A stretch of 64,000 nt of DNA from Erythrophleum ivorense. Lineage: Eukaryota > Streptophyta > Magnoliopsida > Fabales > Fabaceae. Numbering within the stretch: the first letter of the stretch is position 1; every line of letters starts with the position of its first letter. Under the pieces are notes generated by a model that had not been told where the DNA came from, made no database searches, and saw only the letters and a program-made list of their open reading frames with translations. The position numbers and the translations under genes were made by a program. Where the stretch lies: positions 186,001 to 250,000 of the forward strand of contig JAIUCV010000649.1 of the NCBI GenBank assembly GCA_026724425.1, in the 5' to 3' direction. Shown here piece by piece: positions 25,159-37,671 of the stretch.

Positions 25159-25602
25159 TCAAAAAAATGAATTCCTACGCTTCATTGAGTTCGTATTCTG
25201 AATTGTTGGCCTCGTCGTCAGACAAAATGGTGTTCTTCTTTTGCCTTTTATACCTCGCACCCCTCCCTTAGCTTCTTCTTCATTCTCACCTCTGTTTTCT
25301 TCGTCTTTGTTATCATTGTTTCCTTCATTTTTCATTTGCTGGTAGGGTATAGGATTCACATTCAATAAGGGAGATTAAATTAGAGGAATTGGCTAATGTA
25401 GTGTGATATATCTCACTTACTGTGATCCAATGTATGCAAAAGACCTAGAAGCAAATCCAAAAGCAAATATTGTTTGGTATGAGAATAAGAGTGTAAAAGG
25501 GACAGAGTGGCATATAAAATGAAGAGCTGACACTCTTAAAATCAACAAAATGCATGGGTGGAGTGGAAGAAGATAGACCTATGGTGTCATGATGGATCTA
25601 GG
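25159..25602 (-). pseudogene. Possible C-terminal remnant of the MULE-2 PMD gene
   Basis: This DNA was contiguous with 29381 before the solo LTR inserted, so it lies just downstream of the PMD pseudogene on the minus strand. A 68-codon frame (25365-25159) is highly charged (NKDEENRGENEEEAKGG) and then basic. Acidic tails occur in plant-mobile-domain proteins, but I cannot align it to one. Treat it as position-based inference. Confidence 0.25.
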
Positions 25603-28600
25603 TGTAACACCATATATTTTTAACTTGCTTCCTATCATTTCTAAGTCTCACATGGGGAATTGCACAAAAAGGAATGGAAAATGGATTTAAAATAATGTCT
25701 TATTTCGCGTTGCGTCGCGTATGAAAATTCTATTCAGTGTCACGCGAACCATATGAGCTCATACATTACATTCTCATATTTAATTACATACATACAACTC
25801 ATTTGTATCACCAAAGTTGGCCCACAACTCGTGAAATTCAAAGGGGAGCATCAAACTCACACTATTATTTTCGGCCAGAATTTCAGTTTTTCTGTCACAA
25901 CGTCAGAAATTCATAACTAAATCCACAAAAATTGAAACCCAACAAACTTTATCATTCCAGAAAGCTCTAGATGTCTAACCTATGCTAAAAATAATTTTAG
26001 CTCATGAATCATTAAGGGGAGAACATTTGACATCCAAAAAGCCACTGAGGTCGCTATTGTCTGGGCCACTAGTTCAGTTTACTGCTATGAAGTTTCAAAA
26101 TTCATAACTAATTCTAGAAAAATTGAAATTATGTATTCTTAGCCATTATAGAAAGCTACACATGTCTACTTTATACCAAAAATATGTCCATACTATGAAA
26201 CATAACACAGAAAGCGTTTAACATGCGAAAAGGGGCAAAGGTTCGGACAGTTATTGGTACTGATGCAAATGTCTACTATAAACTTCAAAAATGTCCAATT
26301 AATTCCAAAAAATCCAATCCATGAAAATGATACCAATTTGGAAAGATATGAATATTAAGTTTATGGTAAAAATAGACTTAGACTAGAGAAAGCATGTTTA
26401 GTCACCGAAGTTTAATAGAACAGTGACTCAGGTCGTGTTGCGCTACTGTTGTTGTTCTAAAAATTCAAAAATTCATATCTCTTAGCTCAGACCTCCAAAT
26501 GAGGTATTTCCAGTTGCTACAAGTCAATGTGAATTCCTAGTTCGGATGACATAATTTTATAACTAACGAAATGAACAATACTAGTGCAAATCTGAAATTC
26601 TGATACCAATTTTGAAAAATCATAGAAAATTCCATAGACTTCCAAATGACCTAATCTTTGGCTTCCCAAAAAGCTCTAGGCAAGATCTACTTGCATGAAA
26701 AATTTCAAGTCAAGAAGAGGTCATTTGGTCAGACTTTTTTGTAGCTCAAAAATATGATAATTTTGGTCCCAACAAGAGTCAAATTTGGTTCAAATAAGTC
26801 ATCCATTGTTCCACACATATTTGAGTAATTTAGAAAGCATGAATATAGCATAAATAAGTCCCTCATAAGGTTTGAATCCTCATACAACTCAAATTCACCA
26901 TACCACTCTCATAAACATAGATACACAAGTGGGCTCCCAAGTGGTCAAAATACACAATCTATTCATTAAACTCTATTTTTGATACATACACTAACTTTAC
27001 ATAGTTTTACACTTGTTCAAAGTGTCATGGCTCAAAAATAACATGTACATATCTACTTTGACATTTTGGACATCCTAATACATCAAAAATGGAAAGATTT
27101 GCTAAGAGATTGAGATTTAAGCTTCTTGGCTTCCATCTTTTGGATCTTGAACTCCACCTAGATCATATGAGATGAGAGAAAGGAGGGGGTGAGATTCATT
27201 GAATCTCAATAGCTCATACACCTATTCAAGCACATTTTCAAGGCATACAACATGTTAAAGGTACAAGTATGCAATCAATCAATCTATGAAGCATTCATCT
27301 TTTACATTTTTGTGTCACAAACTCATGTCAAGCATAAGAATAAGCTCTAGGGACATTTGGTTTGGCCTCACCCCATTTCTAAGACTTTTGGATTGCCTCA
27401 CTCTTGGTTTTTGGAACTTTTGACTTAGCCTCACCCATTTAAGGGACTTTTGGCATTGTCTCACCCATGCCATGAGACTTTTGGCATCTCTTTACCTACA
27501 CTAAGGGACTTTTAGCACTACTTCACCCTTATGAGCCACTTCCACAATTCAAAGACATTCAAGAAAGTATATTGGTACCAAAATAGCATCATAGCATCAA
27601 GTGGCATGTCTCAAACATATACATAGACATACAAGCACACAATGACATATATGCAACAAGAAAATACAACAAGAAAAGGTGAAAAGCTACCTTAGTGCAA
27701 ATTCAAGCTTTACTTTGCTTGTTTCTTCTCCTTTTCGGTTCTACAAACATAAGGAGCTGGGGTTGGATTTCCTTGGCCTATTTACAATAAAAAACATTTA
27801 ATTATACTCTTAGAACAAGTTATGACATCCAACTCACTCTTAAGACTACACTTTGTTCTATTTGTCACAATATAGTTCCATTAAGGATCTAATGAAGCAA
27901 CTACTATAATTAACATTCTTGGTTCCATTCTCTTGCCATATTTAGACCTCTTAACCTCATTAAGGTCCTTGAAGCCATCACACACTCACTTTCACAAACC
28001 TAGGTCCATGTTGCTTCATAAGGTTACATTATAGAAGCCATTGCCTCATCTCCCAACCTAAGGCTTTTAAATTTTTTCCAAGGATTTCTCCTATCTTTTT
28101 TTATCATATAAAGTCCCAAATCAAGATTGAAACCATTTAAAACATCCTCTAGCTATCTCTAAAGGTCTTGACCTAGTTATGCTTCCATTAAAGACCCATG
28201 GAGTTTGGAATTTTTTCTTAATGGATGGGGCACTTGGGAGGTTCCCTAGGAGTCTTAGAAACTCAAACAACCACTCACATATTTTCGAGAAGTCTTGAAT
28301 CAACCCAAATTTTAAACTATGTTCAAGCACCCCACACTTTTTCAACTTAAGTTTTACTAGTTTTCCATGCATTTCTTTGGTATAATCCATCTTCCTATGA
28401 CTTAGTTTGATGGATTCTTTTGGATTATAAAATAGAAACTCTTCCCTCTTCATGGTTCTGTTTGAGGCATCCCACCATGGAAGAGGAGAAGGAGAAAAAG
28501 AAGCAATAAGGGAAGAGAAACTACCTTGAAATCAAGCTTCCTTCAAGAGCCCTTCTTCTTCCCTCTTCCTCCTCCTTAGATTTTGAATTTCTCTCCTCTG

Positions 28601-29380
28601 ATCTGGACCCAAATTAGCACCAAAAATTGCATTAAAACCATGGAAAGATGAAGCAAGAAGGGGAAGATGAAGTTTCAAGAGGAAGGAGCATGAAAACCTT
28701 ACACTTTCTCACATTTCCTTGGCTTTTCTTCCTCCAAAATTCCCTCTCTTTGTGTGCCTAAGACAACAGCTCCTTTTTTGAGATTTGGGCAAAAGAAAGT
28801 CGGTTTAGAGAGGAGGAGTTTGAACGTGACTTAAAAAGAAAGTTTGGAAGCTTCCTTTGTACAATTTGTTCCATTTTTGCCCTTTCATAATGGCATTTCC
28901 GGTCTGGCTTCATTTTAGCTCCTTTTTTAGAACCATCTTTTCTATCATAAAATTTAGATTCCCAATTTAATAAAATTCCTTTGGAATCACTCAAATTGGA
29001 GCTAAAACCTTCATGAATAAACCGGTCAAAGTTTGGGTCAACCGACATCAGAAAGAGTACACCGGAGGGGATTTACCAGTCTTGGGGCTTCCCATAGTTT
29101 TTAGGGCCTTTGAGAACCCTAGACAACTTAAAATTTCCATTTAAAAAGCCCTCCTAAGTATTTTTCCAAAATTACACTTATTTACGAAAATGCCACTAGT
29201 CTTTCGACAAATTTTTCAAATCACTTCGACCCCGTTTCTGGACAACTCAAAGCTTAAATCCTCATTATTTATTATTTAAAATTTTATCAAAATTTTATTT
29301 GGCCTTGAATCACTCATCTCAAGGGACTTACTTTTCAAACCGACTTGTTTCGACGTTTTTACAACGTATCGGGCGTTACA
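25603..29380 (-). mobile_element. Solo LTR (family D/E), minus orientation
   Basis: Plus-strand ends are TGTAACACC and GGGCGTTACA, so both strands have TG...CA ends. The flanks are CTAGG (25598-25602) and CTGGG (29381-29385), a 5-bp target duplication with one change. It is homologous in inverted orientation to the solo LTR at 39289-42918: for example CTTAGGAGGGCTTTTTAAATG (minus, about 29140) against CATAGGAGGGCTTTTTAAATG (39520), and GATTCCAAAGGAATTTTATTAAATT in both. Length 3.8 kb and the TGTAACGCC start fit a long chromovirus-type LTR. No internal coding region remains. Orientation is inferred from the homologous copy. Confidence 0.85.
27340..27540 (-). repeat. Minisatellite inside the solo LTR
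   Basis: Five or so imperfect ~30-40-bp units built around GGGACTTTTGGC and CCTCACCCAT. The inverted counterpart lies at 41148-41335 in the other solo LTR. Confidence 0.8.
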
Positions 29381-29389
29381 CTGGGTTTG

Positions 29390-30853
29390 TGTCGCCATGG
29401 AAGGAGATGGACCCGCAATATCATGTTAGACCTATGTTTGTGTCACTAGAAAAAAAGATGGTCCAGCGGCATCAGGGTGGCCCTGCGTCTTTATTGATGT
29501 ATGAAAAGAAAGACTAAGCGTTATAGATGCAGTGTCAACACTAGAGGTAGAATCACAATAGGACCGATCATCCACCATGGATACTTTAATAGATATAAAT
29601 CTGCAATCTCTCTTTGCCATGCAACTTGGAGGAAGCTATGTCCTAAGAAACTGAGGTGCAGGAGGAGCAACTTGAGAAATCATCATGTCTTGATACTTAC
29701 CAAGTGCATCGAGAATACTAGTATAATCTATGAACACAATGAGACCTAACAGTGAAAGGTTATCCATAGCAAGTACTCATAAGCGATTACTACATCGGGT
29801 TGTCCAAAATAATAATAATTTTCTTGGACGAGGATGTTGGCCCCACGCCTCCACCTATAAGATGTAAAAGGAAATGATTGTTAATTTTGAATTATATAAG
29901 CAACATGAACTATACAATAAGCATTAAGCTTGAAATAGGGTTCATACTTGTAAGCAAGTGGATGGAGTACATCATATGCATCGGCGTGAAAGTCTGAAGG
30001 TGGGGCCTCTCGGAGGCTAGTATAGGGAACCAATCTTATACCCATAAGTGAAGTAATGTCAGACAGCCACCAATATTAACCTCCTTATAATCGGTGGCAT
30101 TGCACAATTCTTTATAGAGGTATGCTAGCATTGCAGAACCCTATTTGAACTGACCTACTACATGAAAGTCTTGGAGGAATGTCAGGTACATAAGGGGAAC
30201 TCAATGCTTTGATCTATTTGGACATGTAGGCACGAGCAAAATATAGTATATCATTCTTATTTGCATTCTTTGGAAGTACCTCAAATTGGTTGGTGAGCCA
30301 AGTAATGCTTAGTTTTTTGCCGTCAAACTCCTTCTCTAGTGGCTCAATTCCAAGAAAAATCTCACAAATGTCTCGCCAATTAAACTTCAGTGAACCAGTG
30401 ATAGAGAGACCAGCTACCGGAAGACCTAACTACATTGCCACATCTTGGAGTGTAATGGTACACTCACCCTAAGTGGTATGGAAAGTATATGTCTTCAACC
30501 ACCACTGCTTAACAAGTGTTGAAATAAGGGAAGCATCAAAGTCAAGCGCAGTGAGTTGAGACACCCCATAAAAGCTAACAGCTTTAAGATGTAGAATTAT
30601 GGCTGGTGGAGAGGACTCTAATCGTAAACCATGAGCAAGGTGGCTTAGTCGAAAAATGCAATCTGGTTGTTAAAGAAAAAATATGTGAACCATTCGAACT
30701 GATATAATAATCATATGCTAAAGATTCAATTTCTACAATATATCAATAACGTACCTTGTTTAGCCATACAATCTGAGAGACATGTCTAGTCTGAAAATAC
30801 AACAACAACTTGTCCTCTGGACCTAGATGGAGAACATATCTCGAGCTAGACAT
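29390..30853 (-). pseudogene. Plant mobile domain (PMD/MAIN-like) pseudogene
   Basis: Minus strand. Exon 1 would begin at an ATG at 30853: SSRYVLHLGPEDKLLLYFQT ending QIVWLNK, followed by GTACG. An acceptor-like TTTAACAACCAG lies about 100 bp on. Exon 2 carries the PMD core: FDASLISTLVKQWWLKTYTF, GECTITLQDVAM, a TAG, then LGLPVAG, ITGSLKFNWRDICEIFLGIE and LSITWLTNQFEVLP. Later GSAVLAYLYKELC and VNIGGCLSLLHLWVWD match the downstream PMD signature (GSAVLA.LYR.LC...IGGC..LLQLW.W.RF). PMD proteins are plant-specific; domesticated ones (MAIN, MAIL1) act in nuclear gene silencing and genome stability, and many copies are carried by transposons. Stops, frame changes and the solo LTR at its 3' side make this a dead, transposon-borne copy. 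Confidence 0.85.
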
Positions 30854-31214
30854 ACTACTATCTTGCAAAACTATACAACATAATATTTAGCCAAAATAAA
30901 TAGCAAGATATATGATAAGTACATGTATAAATTCATAACAAGATAACTTCATGCAGAACAAGATTATACTTATATAACAATGAAAAAAAATAGAAAATAG
31001 AACCAAAATAATGTACATTAAATAGTGGAAAGAAACATAATTGACGACAACACCAAGACATTTGAATATAATCTGAATGGTTCATAGTAAGATATTTGAG
31101 CAGTATATGAAAAAATACATAGCAAAGTAGTTATCATAATGTAGTCTTTCATACATAGCAATGCATTTCTAATATAGGAAGGGGTAAAAAAAAACCAACA
31201 AACAAAAAATTTAT
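30854..31214. other. Spacer between MULE-2 transposase and PMD gene
   Basis: AT-rich, no coding signal. It would hold the 3' end of the transposase gene and the promoter of the PMD gene. Confidence 0.5.
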
Positions 31215-33950
31215 AGGTTTGGGTGGCAATGCGACAGACAAGTCACGCTATTATGACTTGTCTGTCTGCACAATGCATATTGCAGCAAATTTCTTAGAGC
31301 TTTTCGCCAATCCATTTAATTTGGTATTCGACTTGACTTGGGGTGACCTTTACCCCACTTCATTGCAGGATATAAGATAAGCATTGAGCTTTGAACCTAA
31401 GGCTAATACACTTTACCACCAATAGAGGGAAATTCAGTTTCATAAGCCTTCAAAATAGTCTCCAATTGAAAAAATCGATCAACATACTGTATGTAATCCA
31501 CTGGAAGTGGGCGCAGGTTGCTAATACATGCTAGCAAAGATATTTTAAAGCCTAAAATTTACTGCAATCGCATGTATGATATTTTAAGTTGGCTTTACAA
31601 GATCGACCAAATTATTGATTAGTTTGATCATATGGCTCCTCTACCTTAAACGTCGACCCTCATCTATCAAATTCATGAACTACACATGTTGATGCTCTTC
31701 AAGTTCTAACTATTAACTTCAATATAATGTAGTAAGATATGGTTTCTCCTACTTAAAACTGTGTATTCACCTTTTCAACTCGCTAGACCCAATACCTGGT
31801 TAACTTATAGAATGTTGCCTGAACTAATCCAAGTATAGGTAAGAACCTAACCCCTTAAAAAATTGCATTTATACTCTCTGCTAAATTTGTTGCCATGTGG
31901 TCCTATTGTTTACCATCAACATTATACGCTTAACACCATTGACCCCTGGGTATCTCCTCAATTTAGTTTGCAGCGTATGTGTCTAGTCAACATATGTGAG
32001 ATAATTCTTCATCTACTTTATGCTGCTCATACAAGTAACCTGTATAGGAAAAGATAGAATAATTAATAATTCTTGTAAAACCATGGTATAAAACAAATAT
32101 AAATAAGGTTAAGTGATGGCAAGACTTACTAATTTTAATGAATAGTTTCTTTAGCCATGGCGTTCTAAATTTCTTATTGATAATGCTAGCTACATGTTGA
32201 AGGCAAAACATATGATAAGCCTGCGAAGGTTGCCACTTTATTTACTTATTAGCCATGGCAGTCAAAATACTAGTATGTTGATCAGAAATCAAGCAAAGCC
32301 CATCTTTATCTTTCATTACATGTGCTCAGAGGTTAAATAAGAACTATGCCCAAGCATCATATGTTTCTCCCTTAACTATTATAAAAGCAAGCAGGACAAT
32401 TTTTCTCTCATCATCTTGTGTGCTTGCAATTAGTATGGTCCCCTTATATTTGCCATAAAAGAATGTCCCATCTATTTGGACTATCAGCTTCAAGTAGTCA
32501 AACACCTCAATGCACGACCTAAAGGTTCAAAATACCCAATGAAATATGATTAACTCACCATTAGCTATACTAGTCAGTACACGTTCTTTATGTATAAAGT
32601 TATAGTACAAGCCAAGCATGAAATGTTGAACAATAACTAGCTACCTAGGTAACAAAGTAAAGGACTTCTCCTAATTCCCAAATGTATGTGAGATGGCTCA
32701 ATGTTTTCCCTTCCAAGCCTTCTTGTATAAAATATTATATTCAAATATAGAATGCACTTACTCAATGACCTCTCGAATTGATACCCTGAGATTCTTAATT
32801 ACCATTGATATAATGTATACTGAAATAATATCAAAGTCTAGTTTTGGATAGTCTTGTGATAATGATCCTGAAACACATGTATATAGCCAATTGTATTTTA
32901 TTATCTCCAATGGTTTTCCTTCTTTCGATAACAGGCCTTGACCCTTCAATTGCATGACCCCTATCCATATTAAAGGCACCGATATTCTTCATATTTTTTT
33001 AAAAAATGGAATACTTTAAAAGTGTGATGTGCTCATACCGAATATATCTTTATTACTCGACGAAAAGATCACTAATCATTATACAGCATAGCTACACGTA
33101 ACTCTTAGCCATTATTCATGTTTATCACTACCTCCTCCATTTCGGCATAGTTGGGAACCCTCACACCATTTGTATCTATTTGTTCAAGGAACACAGCAGT
33201 CAAGTCATCATAAGTATTAATGGGGGCTACTAGATTCACAGCTACATCCACACAATCGATGTCTTCATTATCATTTGTATTACCACCATCATTGTAATCA
33301 TAAAGAACAATATTATATTCATCCTTATCCTCAAATTCATCCATTATATCTGTCTATTTTGGAAGAGAAAGGAGGCACCAATTGGTTCATGTGATGAATT
33401 TGCTTATAAGATATCATCAACTGGCAAATAAGATGAACTTAGATGGGAGGTATAGTTAACCAAACCAATAAGTCAGATATTGACCAATAACTATAAAGTA
33501 TGTCATAAATTAGGTAGGCTAATCGTCTGTGACATTAGCATGACTAGAGGATGAGAGTGGGTCCGACATATATTCATTTGTTGTTTGAGTTGCTGCATTT
33601 AAGTTTATTTTCTTTGACAATATTTCTGCATACAATTTTACTGAACCCAATTGTGATGGAAACTTTGCATTTACTACCCACATCGCTTGAACATTGGCAT
33701 CCCTTCTTAACTTACAAGCTCGATGCTTTGTAAGTCTTAGTGACACCAAATGCCTAAATACCAAGTCAAACACATTAATTTGAGTCTAGTTGAAATTGCT
33801 CGACAACTTATTTTAACTTCTCCAGTGAAATGTCATAACCAATAGTCATTACATCAACCATATCTGCGATAAATGTTGTACCCTCTTCGGTTTCGCATGT
33901 TTGCTTATTTGAATATATGTATATAACCTACTTCCCGTTATTTATTTTGC
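31215..33950 (-). pseudogene. MuDR-type MULE transposase pseudogene
   Basis: Minus strand. The N-terminal region (33840-33550) includes MTIGYDISLEKLK. An acidic linker follows (33344-33105, EFEDKDEYN...DDLTAVFLEQ). The MuDR DNA-binding-like segment is near 32760-32640: VHSIFEYNILYKKAWKGKH then SHTFGNWEKSF-type and LLPR. The MULE catalytic domain (32510-32120) reads IVQIDGTFFYGKYKGTILIAS, LAFIIVKGETYDAWA, LCLISDQHTSIL and FCLQHVASIINKKF. The SWIM finger is near 31590-31505: CDCSKF...C, stop, HVLATC. The C-terminal zinc knuckle (31275-31225) reads MDWRKALRNLLQYALCRQTSHNSVTC. The order and spacing are canonical for plant MuDR-like transposases. Many in-frame stops (for example after DAWA and FNL) make it inactive. 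Confidence 0.88.
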
Positions 33951-33980
33951 CAACCCAATTAACACTATCACTAATATCCC

Positions 33981-35015
33981 AAATATAGTAAAAAAGTTAT
34001 AAATTATTATTTCATTATTCTTTTGTATTATACTCATTTTTTTAATTTTTCTATATTTTTTACTCACATTTTTCTCAATATTACACTATTATTTTTCTAT
34101 AATGAATTATATCATACAGAATAATAAATTTTAATGTTTTTATCATCAAAATTATATATTTTATATTTTTTCCCATATTATACACTTTGACAATCTTTGC
34201 TTCCATTTTTACAGTATTTTTTCATAATATTTTCTTAATTATATCTTTTTAAATATTATCCTTTCCATATTTTTTCCCACATTATATTCTTTAACAATAT
34301 TTTTTGACATAACTTTTATTTCTATTTAATATTCTTTAACACTTTTTTTTATTTTTTTTTCATATTTGTTCCCCAAATTATAATATTCTTTTACAATATT
34401 TCTTCATATCTCTGTTATTCATAACATTTGTAACTTTTTTTTATTATATTTCCATCATAATGTTCAATTAAATTTTTTCTATCATTATAGTATTCAATAT
34501 TGACAAATTTTTCCCACCCTAATAGTAAACTTTTCTTATCACAATTTTTTTCTTAAATTTTTTTTTTTTGCAACCTCTTTCATATAATTTTTAAATTTTT
34601 TTTCACCTTCCTACATAAAATAACTATAAATTATCATTTTTTGACTTATTTTATTTAGATCTTATAGTTATATTTTTAAAAAAATTCAACTACAACTAAG
34701 TTTTTTATGTAAAAATGAAAAATCATTCCTAGATATAAATTAACTAAGTAAAAATATATATTACAAATATTTCAATTTAAGTTACAGCATAATTATATTT
34801 TTAATAAAATAAATATTAGTTTTTGTTACTATTTTTATACCATATCAGTATCTTAGGGGACCACTTCTTCTTTTTGTCTTTTGTAACAATCATAATTCTT
34901 AATTATTGTAATTAGGCTTAACTACATGATTAGTAATCACAAATTAAGATCTATAAGTCATTATAATTAATTAAAGTAGGCCAAAGTGGGGAAATTTTGA
35001 ACTCTGATATCATTA
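33981..35015. repeat. Low-complexity T/A-rich tract
   Basis: A degenerate pyrimidine/A tract with loosely repeated CATATTATA...TTTAACAATATTTTTTCA words up to about 34850, then ordinary AT-rich DNA. It begins with a 54-bp sequence (33987-34040) that recurs without mismatch at 37999-38052. No coding signal. Confidence 0.7.
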
Positions 35016-37671
35016 TGGTCATTGACTGAACAACTACAAGTATTTGAGTGCATAAGCGAATCTAATTATCAATGAGAAACCTTTGATTTATTTATTCGTT
35101 TATTCTAACTCACAAAAACCTCCTACAAGTGTTCTTAAGTCATACCCTAGCATTACCATAGGAAAAACTAAGGTTTCTAAGCTAAAAGTAAGAGTTTGGG
35201 GACTTTCGCCGTGACTTGAAACCTTCCCGCACGCGGCTAAGCTACTCTCTGGTTCAACATCACATTTTTACAAGCCGCGGCGAGTTAGACCCTTGCCATG
35301 GTAAAAAGACCCTCTTGAGTTACTGTATAAAGTTTCACGATTTGATCCGTGGCAAGTTTAGCTACTAGAACACTCCTCACGTGAATTTCTTGACTTGAGT
35401 CGCGATTGTGCCCTGTCACCTTTCTTGGGAACATTTTCGTCTTGCACCGTGATGAGACATCTCACGCTGCAATGCCCCTTACTTTTGTCACTCTCTTGGC
35501 TGTGACTCAATCTGTTTAGCCATGGTATGACTTGCTTCTGCACTAATTCTCCCTAAGTTTCGCCCCATACACTCCAACTCTCTCTCTAGTAACACTCTAA
35601 GGCCACTCTACCTTAATTTGTGGGGTTTTAATAGCTTTTATCTACCTAATTTACCAAGCTTATCTATCATTACTAGTTCAAGACTTAAGTGTTAATTTCT
35701 ATTTATCCAACTATCATATATCAGCAAGTTTATAGATTAATGACAATAAGAATTCATAAACTATCAACAATTATCATTCAAATACATATTCCACTAGAGA
35801 TTCCTTACATCACTAGTTCAAGTCAACATCTAATGTACCACATGATTACATTTTCAAATAGTAGACTCATAAATTCAACAAAGTTCATAGCAGATGTTAT
35901 AAGTTCATACATCTAATACCAATCTAATATGAAGCCTAGCTCCTCAATAGTTACACCCTAAGTAATTAATATATAAACTTCTACACTTGGCAACATGATT
36001 ACATGATGATGCTATACAAGAAGAAATACAAAATTTAGCACCTACTCTACTCAACTCAGTCCAAGTGTAGCCTTCCCCACACATGGTTGGAGCTTATGGA
36101 TTTTTATTCACTAGCTTCCCATTTTCCTTACCCCAAGAGCCTTCACCTGAAAGTATGATCTCATGAAATGGGGTGAAATGCAAATCTTAGTAACTAAAAG
36201 CAAGTTGCATTCATATATTCTAATTTAATTTAATATATGCACATGAATTCAAATGAGCATAAGAAAATATACTAGTCATATCAGCAAATAAAACAATTAG
36301 GTTATCTATGATTACTATCCCATATTAGTAATCATATTTTCACATGTTAAAGGCCAATAACACCGAAAGAGGCCTATCCATGACACCTACTCCCTAATGA
36401 GCACAACTAGCACTCAATGTATTTGGGGTCTGATTATAACCCAGTGCCCGATCAAGGTACATGCATGGGTGGTAGCCGGACCACAGCTCTACCATAGACT
36501 AACAAGGTCCAAACACAATACAACAGATAGCCAATCAATTTATTTAGCATTTCAAATCTTTCATATGTATTAAATATAAAATTAAAGCAGATATATGCAT
36601 GGAATTACATAATTCCCTATTACCTCACTTGTACCTAATTCTTTAAGAGCCAACGGAATGTTATTTCAGTTTATGGACATAAAACCAAGCTATTACTATC
36701 CCTAATCATCATTTATATCAGCAAACCAATTAATCAAGGAGTTAAGCTATAAAGGATTATTTAGAAAACACTTACCCAACTACTACAAGAACTAAATTCA
36801 GATTTGATTATGCCTATACTAGTAATCTCAGAACAACACTTCAAATTCTAAATAAATTCGCATAAAAACAATACCCATATCATAAATCAGCTATAGGGGT
36901 CCCAAATTAGTAGAAAATACATCACAATGAGAAGTTCATACTTACCCAATATCCCTCCTAGCCTCTACCTCCGAAAATCTTTCAAGAAAATACCAAACGA
37001 ACACATTTTAGACTTGGGGTATAGTGAAAATGCTCTAAATGAAAAATCAATTAGGTCAAATTGAAGAGAAAGAGGGGAGGGTCAAGTTATATAACACTCA
37101 TCTTGGCTAAATCTTGGTCTAAATAGGGTAAATGGGGCTAAGAAGGTGGTGAAATACCTAGCCTCCAAAGGACCTCCGAATTTGCTTCTTGGGTGGCTTG
37201 TTTGTTTTGTTTATGCAGAATGGGTAGTGCCTAAACTGATTTTAGGGTTTAAGTTAGATCTTGGGCTAACCCTAAGGCCCAATTCTAAGTGGGTTTAGGT
37301 TTATGCTTTACTGGGCCATGGATTTCATGAGTTAGGCTGCAAAATTTCTAGTATTTTAGCAAGGTCTTAGGCTTCTAACTCACTAAACCAAATTGGGCCA
37401 TTGCTAGATGATCTCTCTTGGGCTAAGTCTCATAATAAAAAGTTGGGCCTACACCTAAAATCATTAAGCCTCCATTAGTCCCTATCCATAACCTCCTTAA
37501 ATGAATTATGAGTTTAAATTAAGTTCTAACCCAATTGAATCTTAGACTAACATTAATTGTTTATTTCTCCATAACTCCTATTCACATAGGTTTTCCTAAT
37601 TATTCCATAATAATTATTCTTAATTAGTCCAAATCTATGATTAATACATTAATTAATTTTAGAGTGTTATA
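35016..37671 (-). mobile_element. Probable LTR of a Ty3/gypsy element, minus
   Basis: On the minus strand ATGATATCAGAGTTC (about 35018-35003) resembles the initiator-Met primer-binding site (TGGTATCAGAGC). It directly follows a CCA end, so the LTR would end at 35016. The other end, TATAACACTCTAAAATTAATT at 37671, resembles the TGTAACACYC start of chromovirus LTRs with TG decayed to TA. Length would be 2.7 kb. No coding DNA of the element remains on the internal side, and no target duplication matches. Called from two degraded termini, so moderate confidence. Confidence 0.45.

Larger units (their letters stand above)
25370..33980 (-). mobile_element. MuDR-type MULE-2 with PMD cargo, split by solo LTR
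   Basis: On the minus strand a decayed MuDR-type transposase (33950-31215) is followed, about 360 bp later and in the same direction, by a plant-mobile-domain gene (30853 to about 29390), which is interrupted at 29380/25603 by a solo LTR. Both genes have stops. Terminal inverted repeats and target duplications were not found by eye, so the outer limits are estimates from gene content. Confidence 0.6.

Noticed and set aside
28121..29048. 110- and 96-codon minus-strand frames in the other solo LTR
   Set aside because: They fall in LTR sequence; the matching part of 39289-42918 does not keep the frames.
33105..33344. Acidic 79-codon frame as a separate gene
   Set aside because: It sits between N-terminal and catalytic parts of the MuDR transposase on the same strand, so it is read as that gene's linker.
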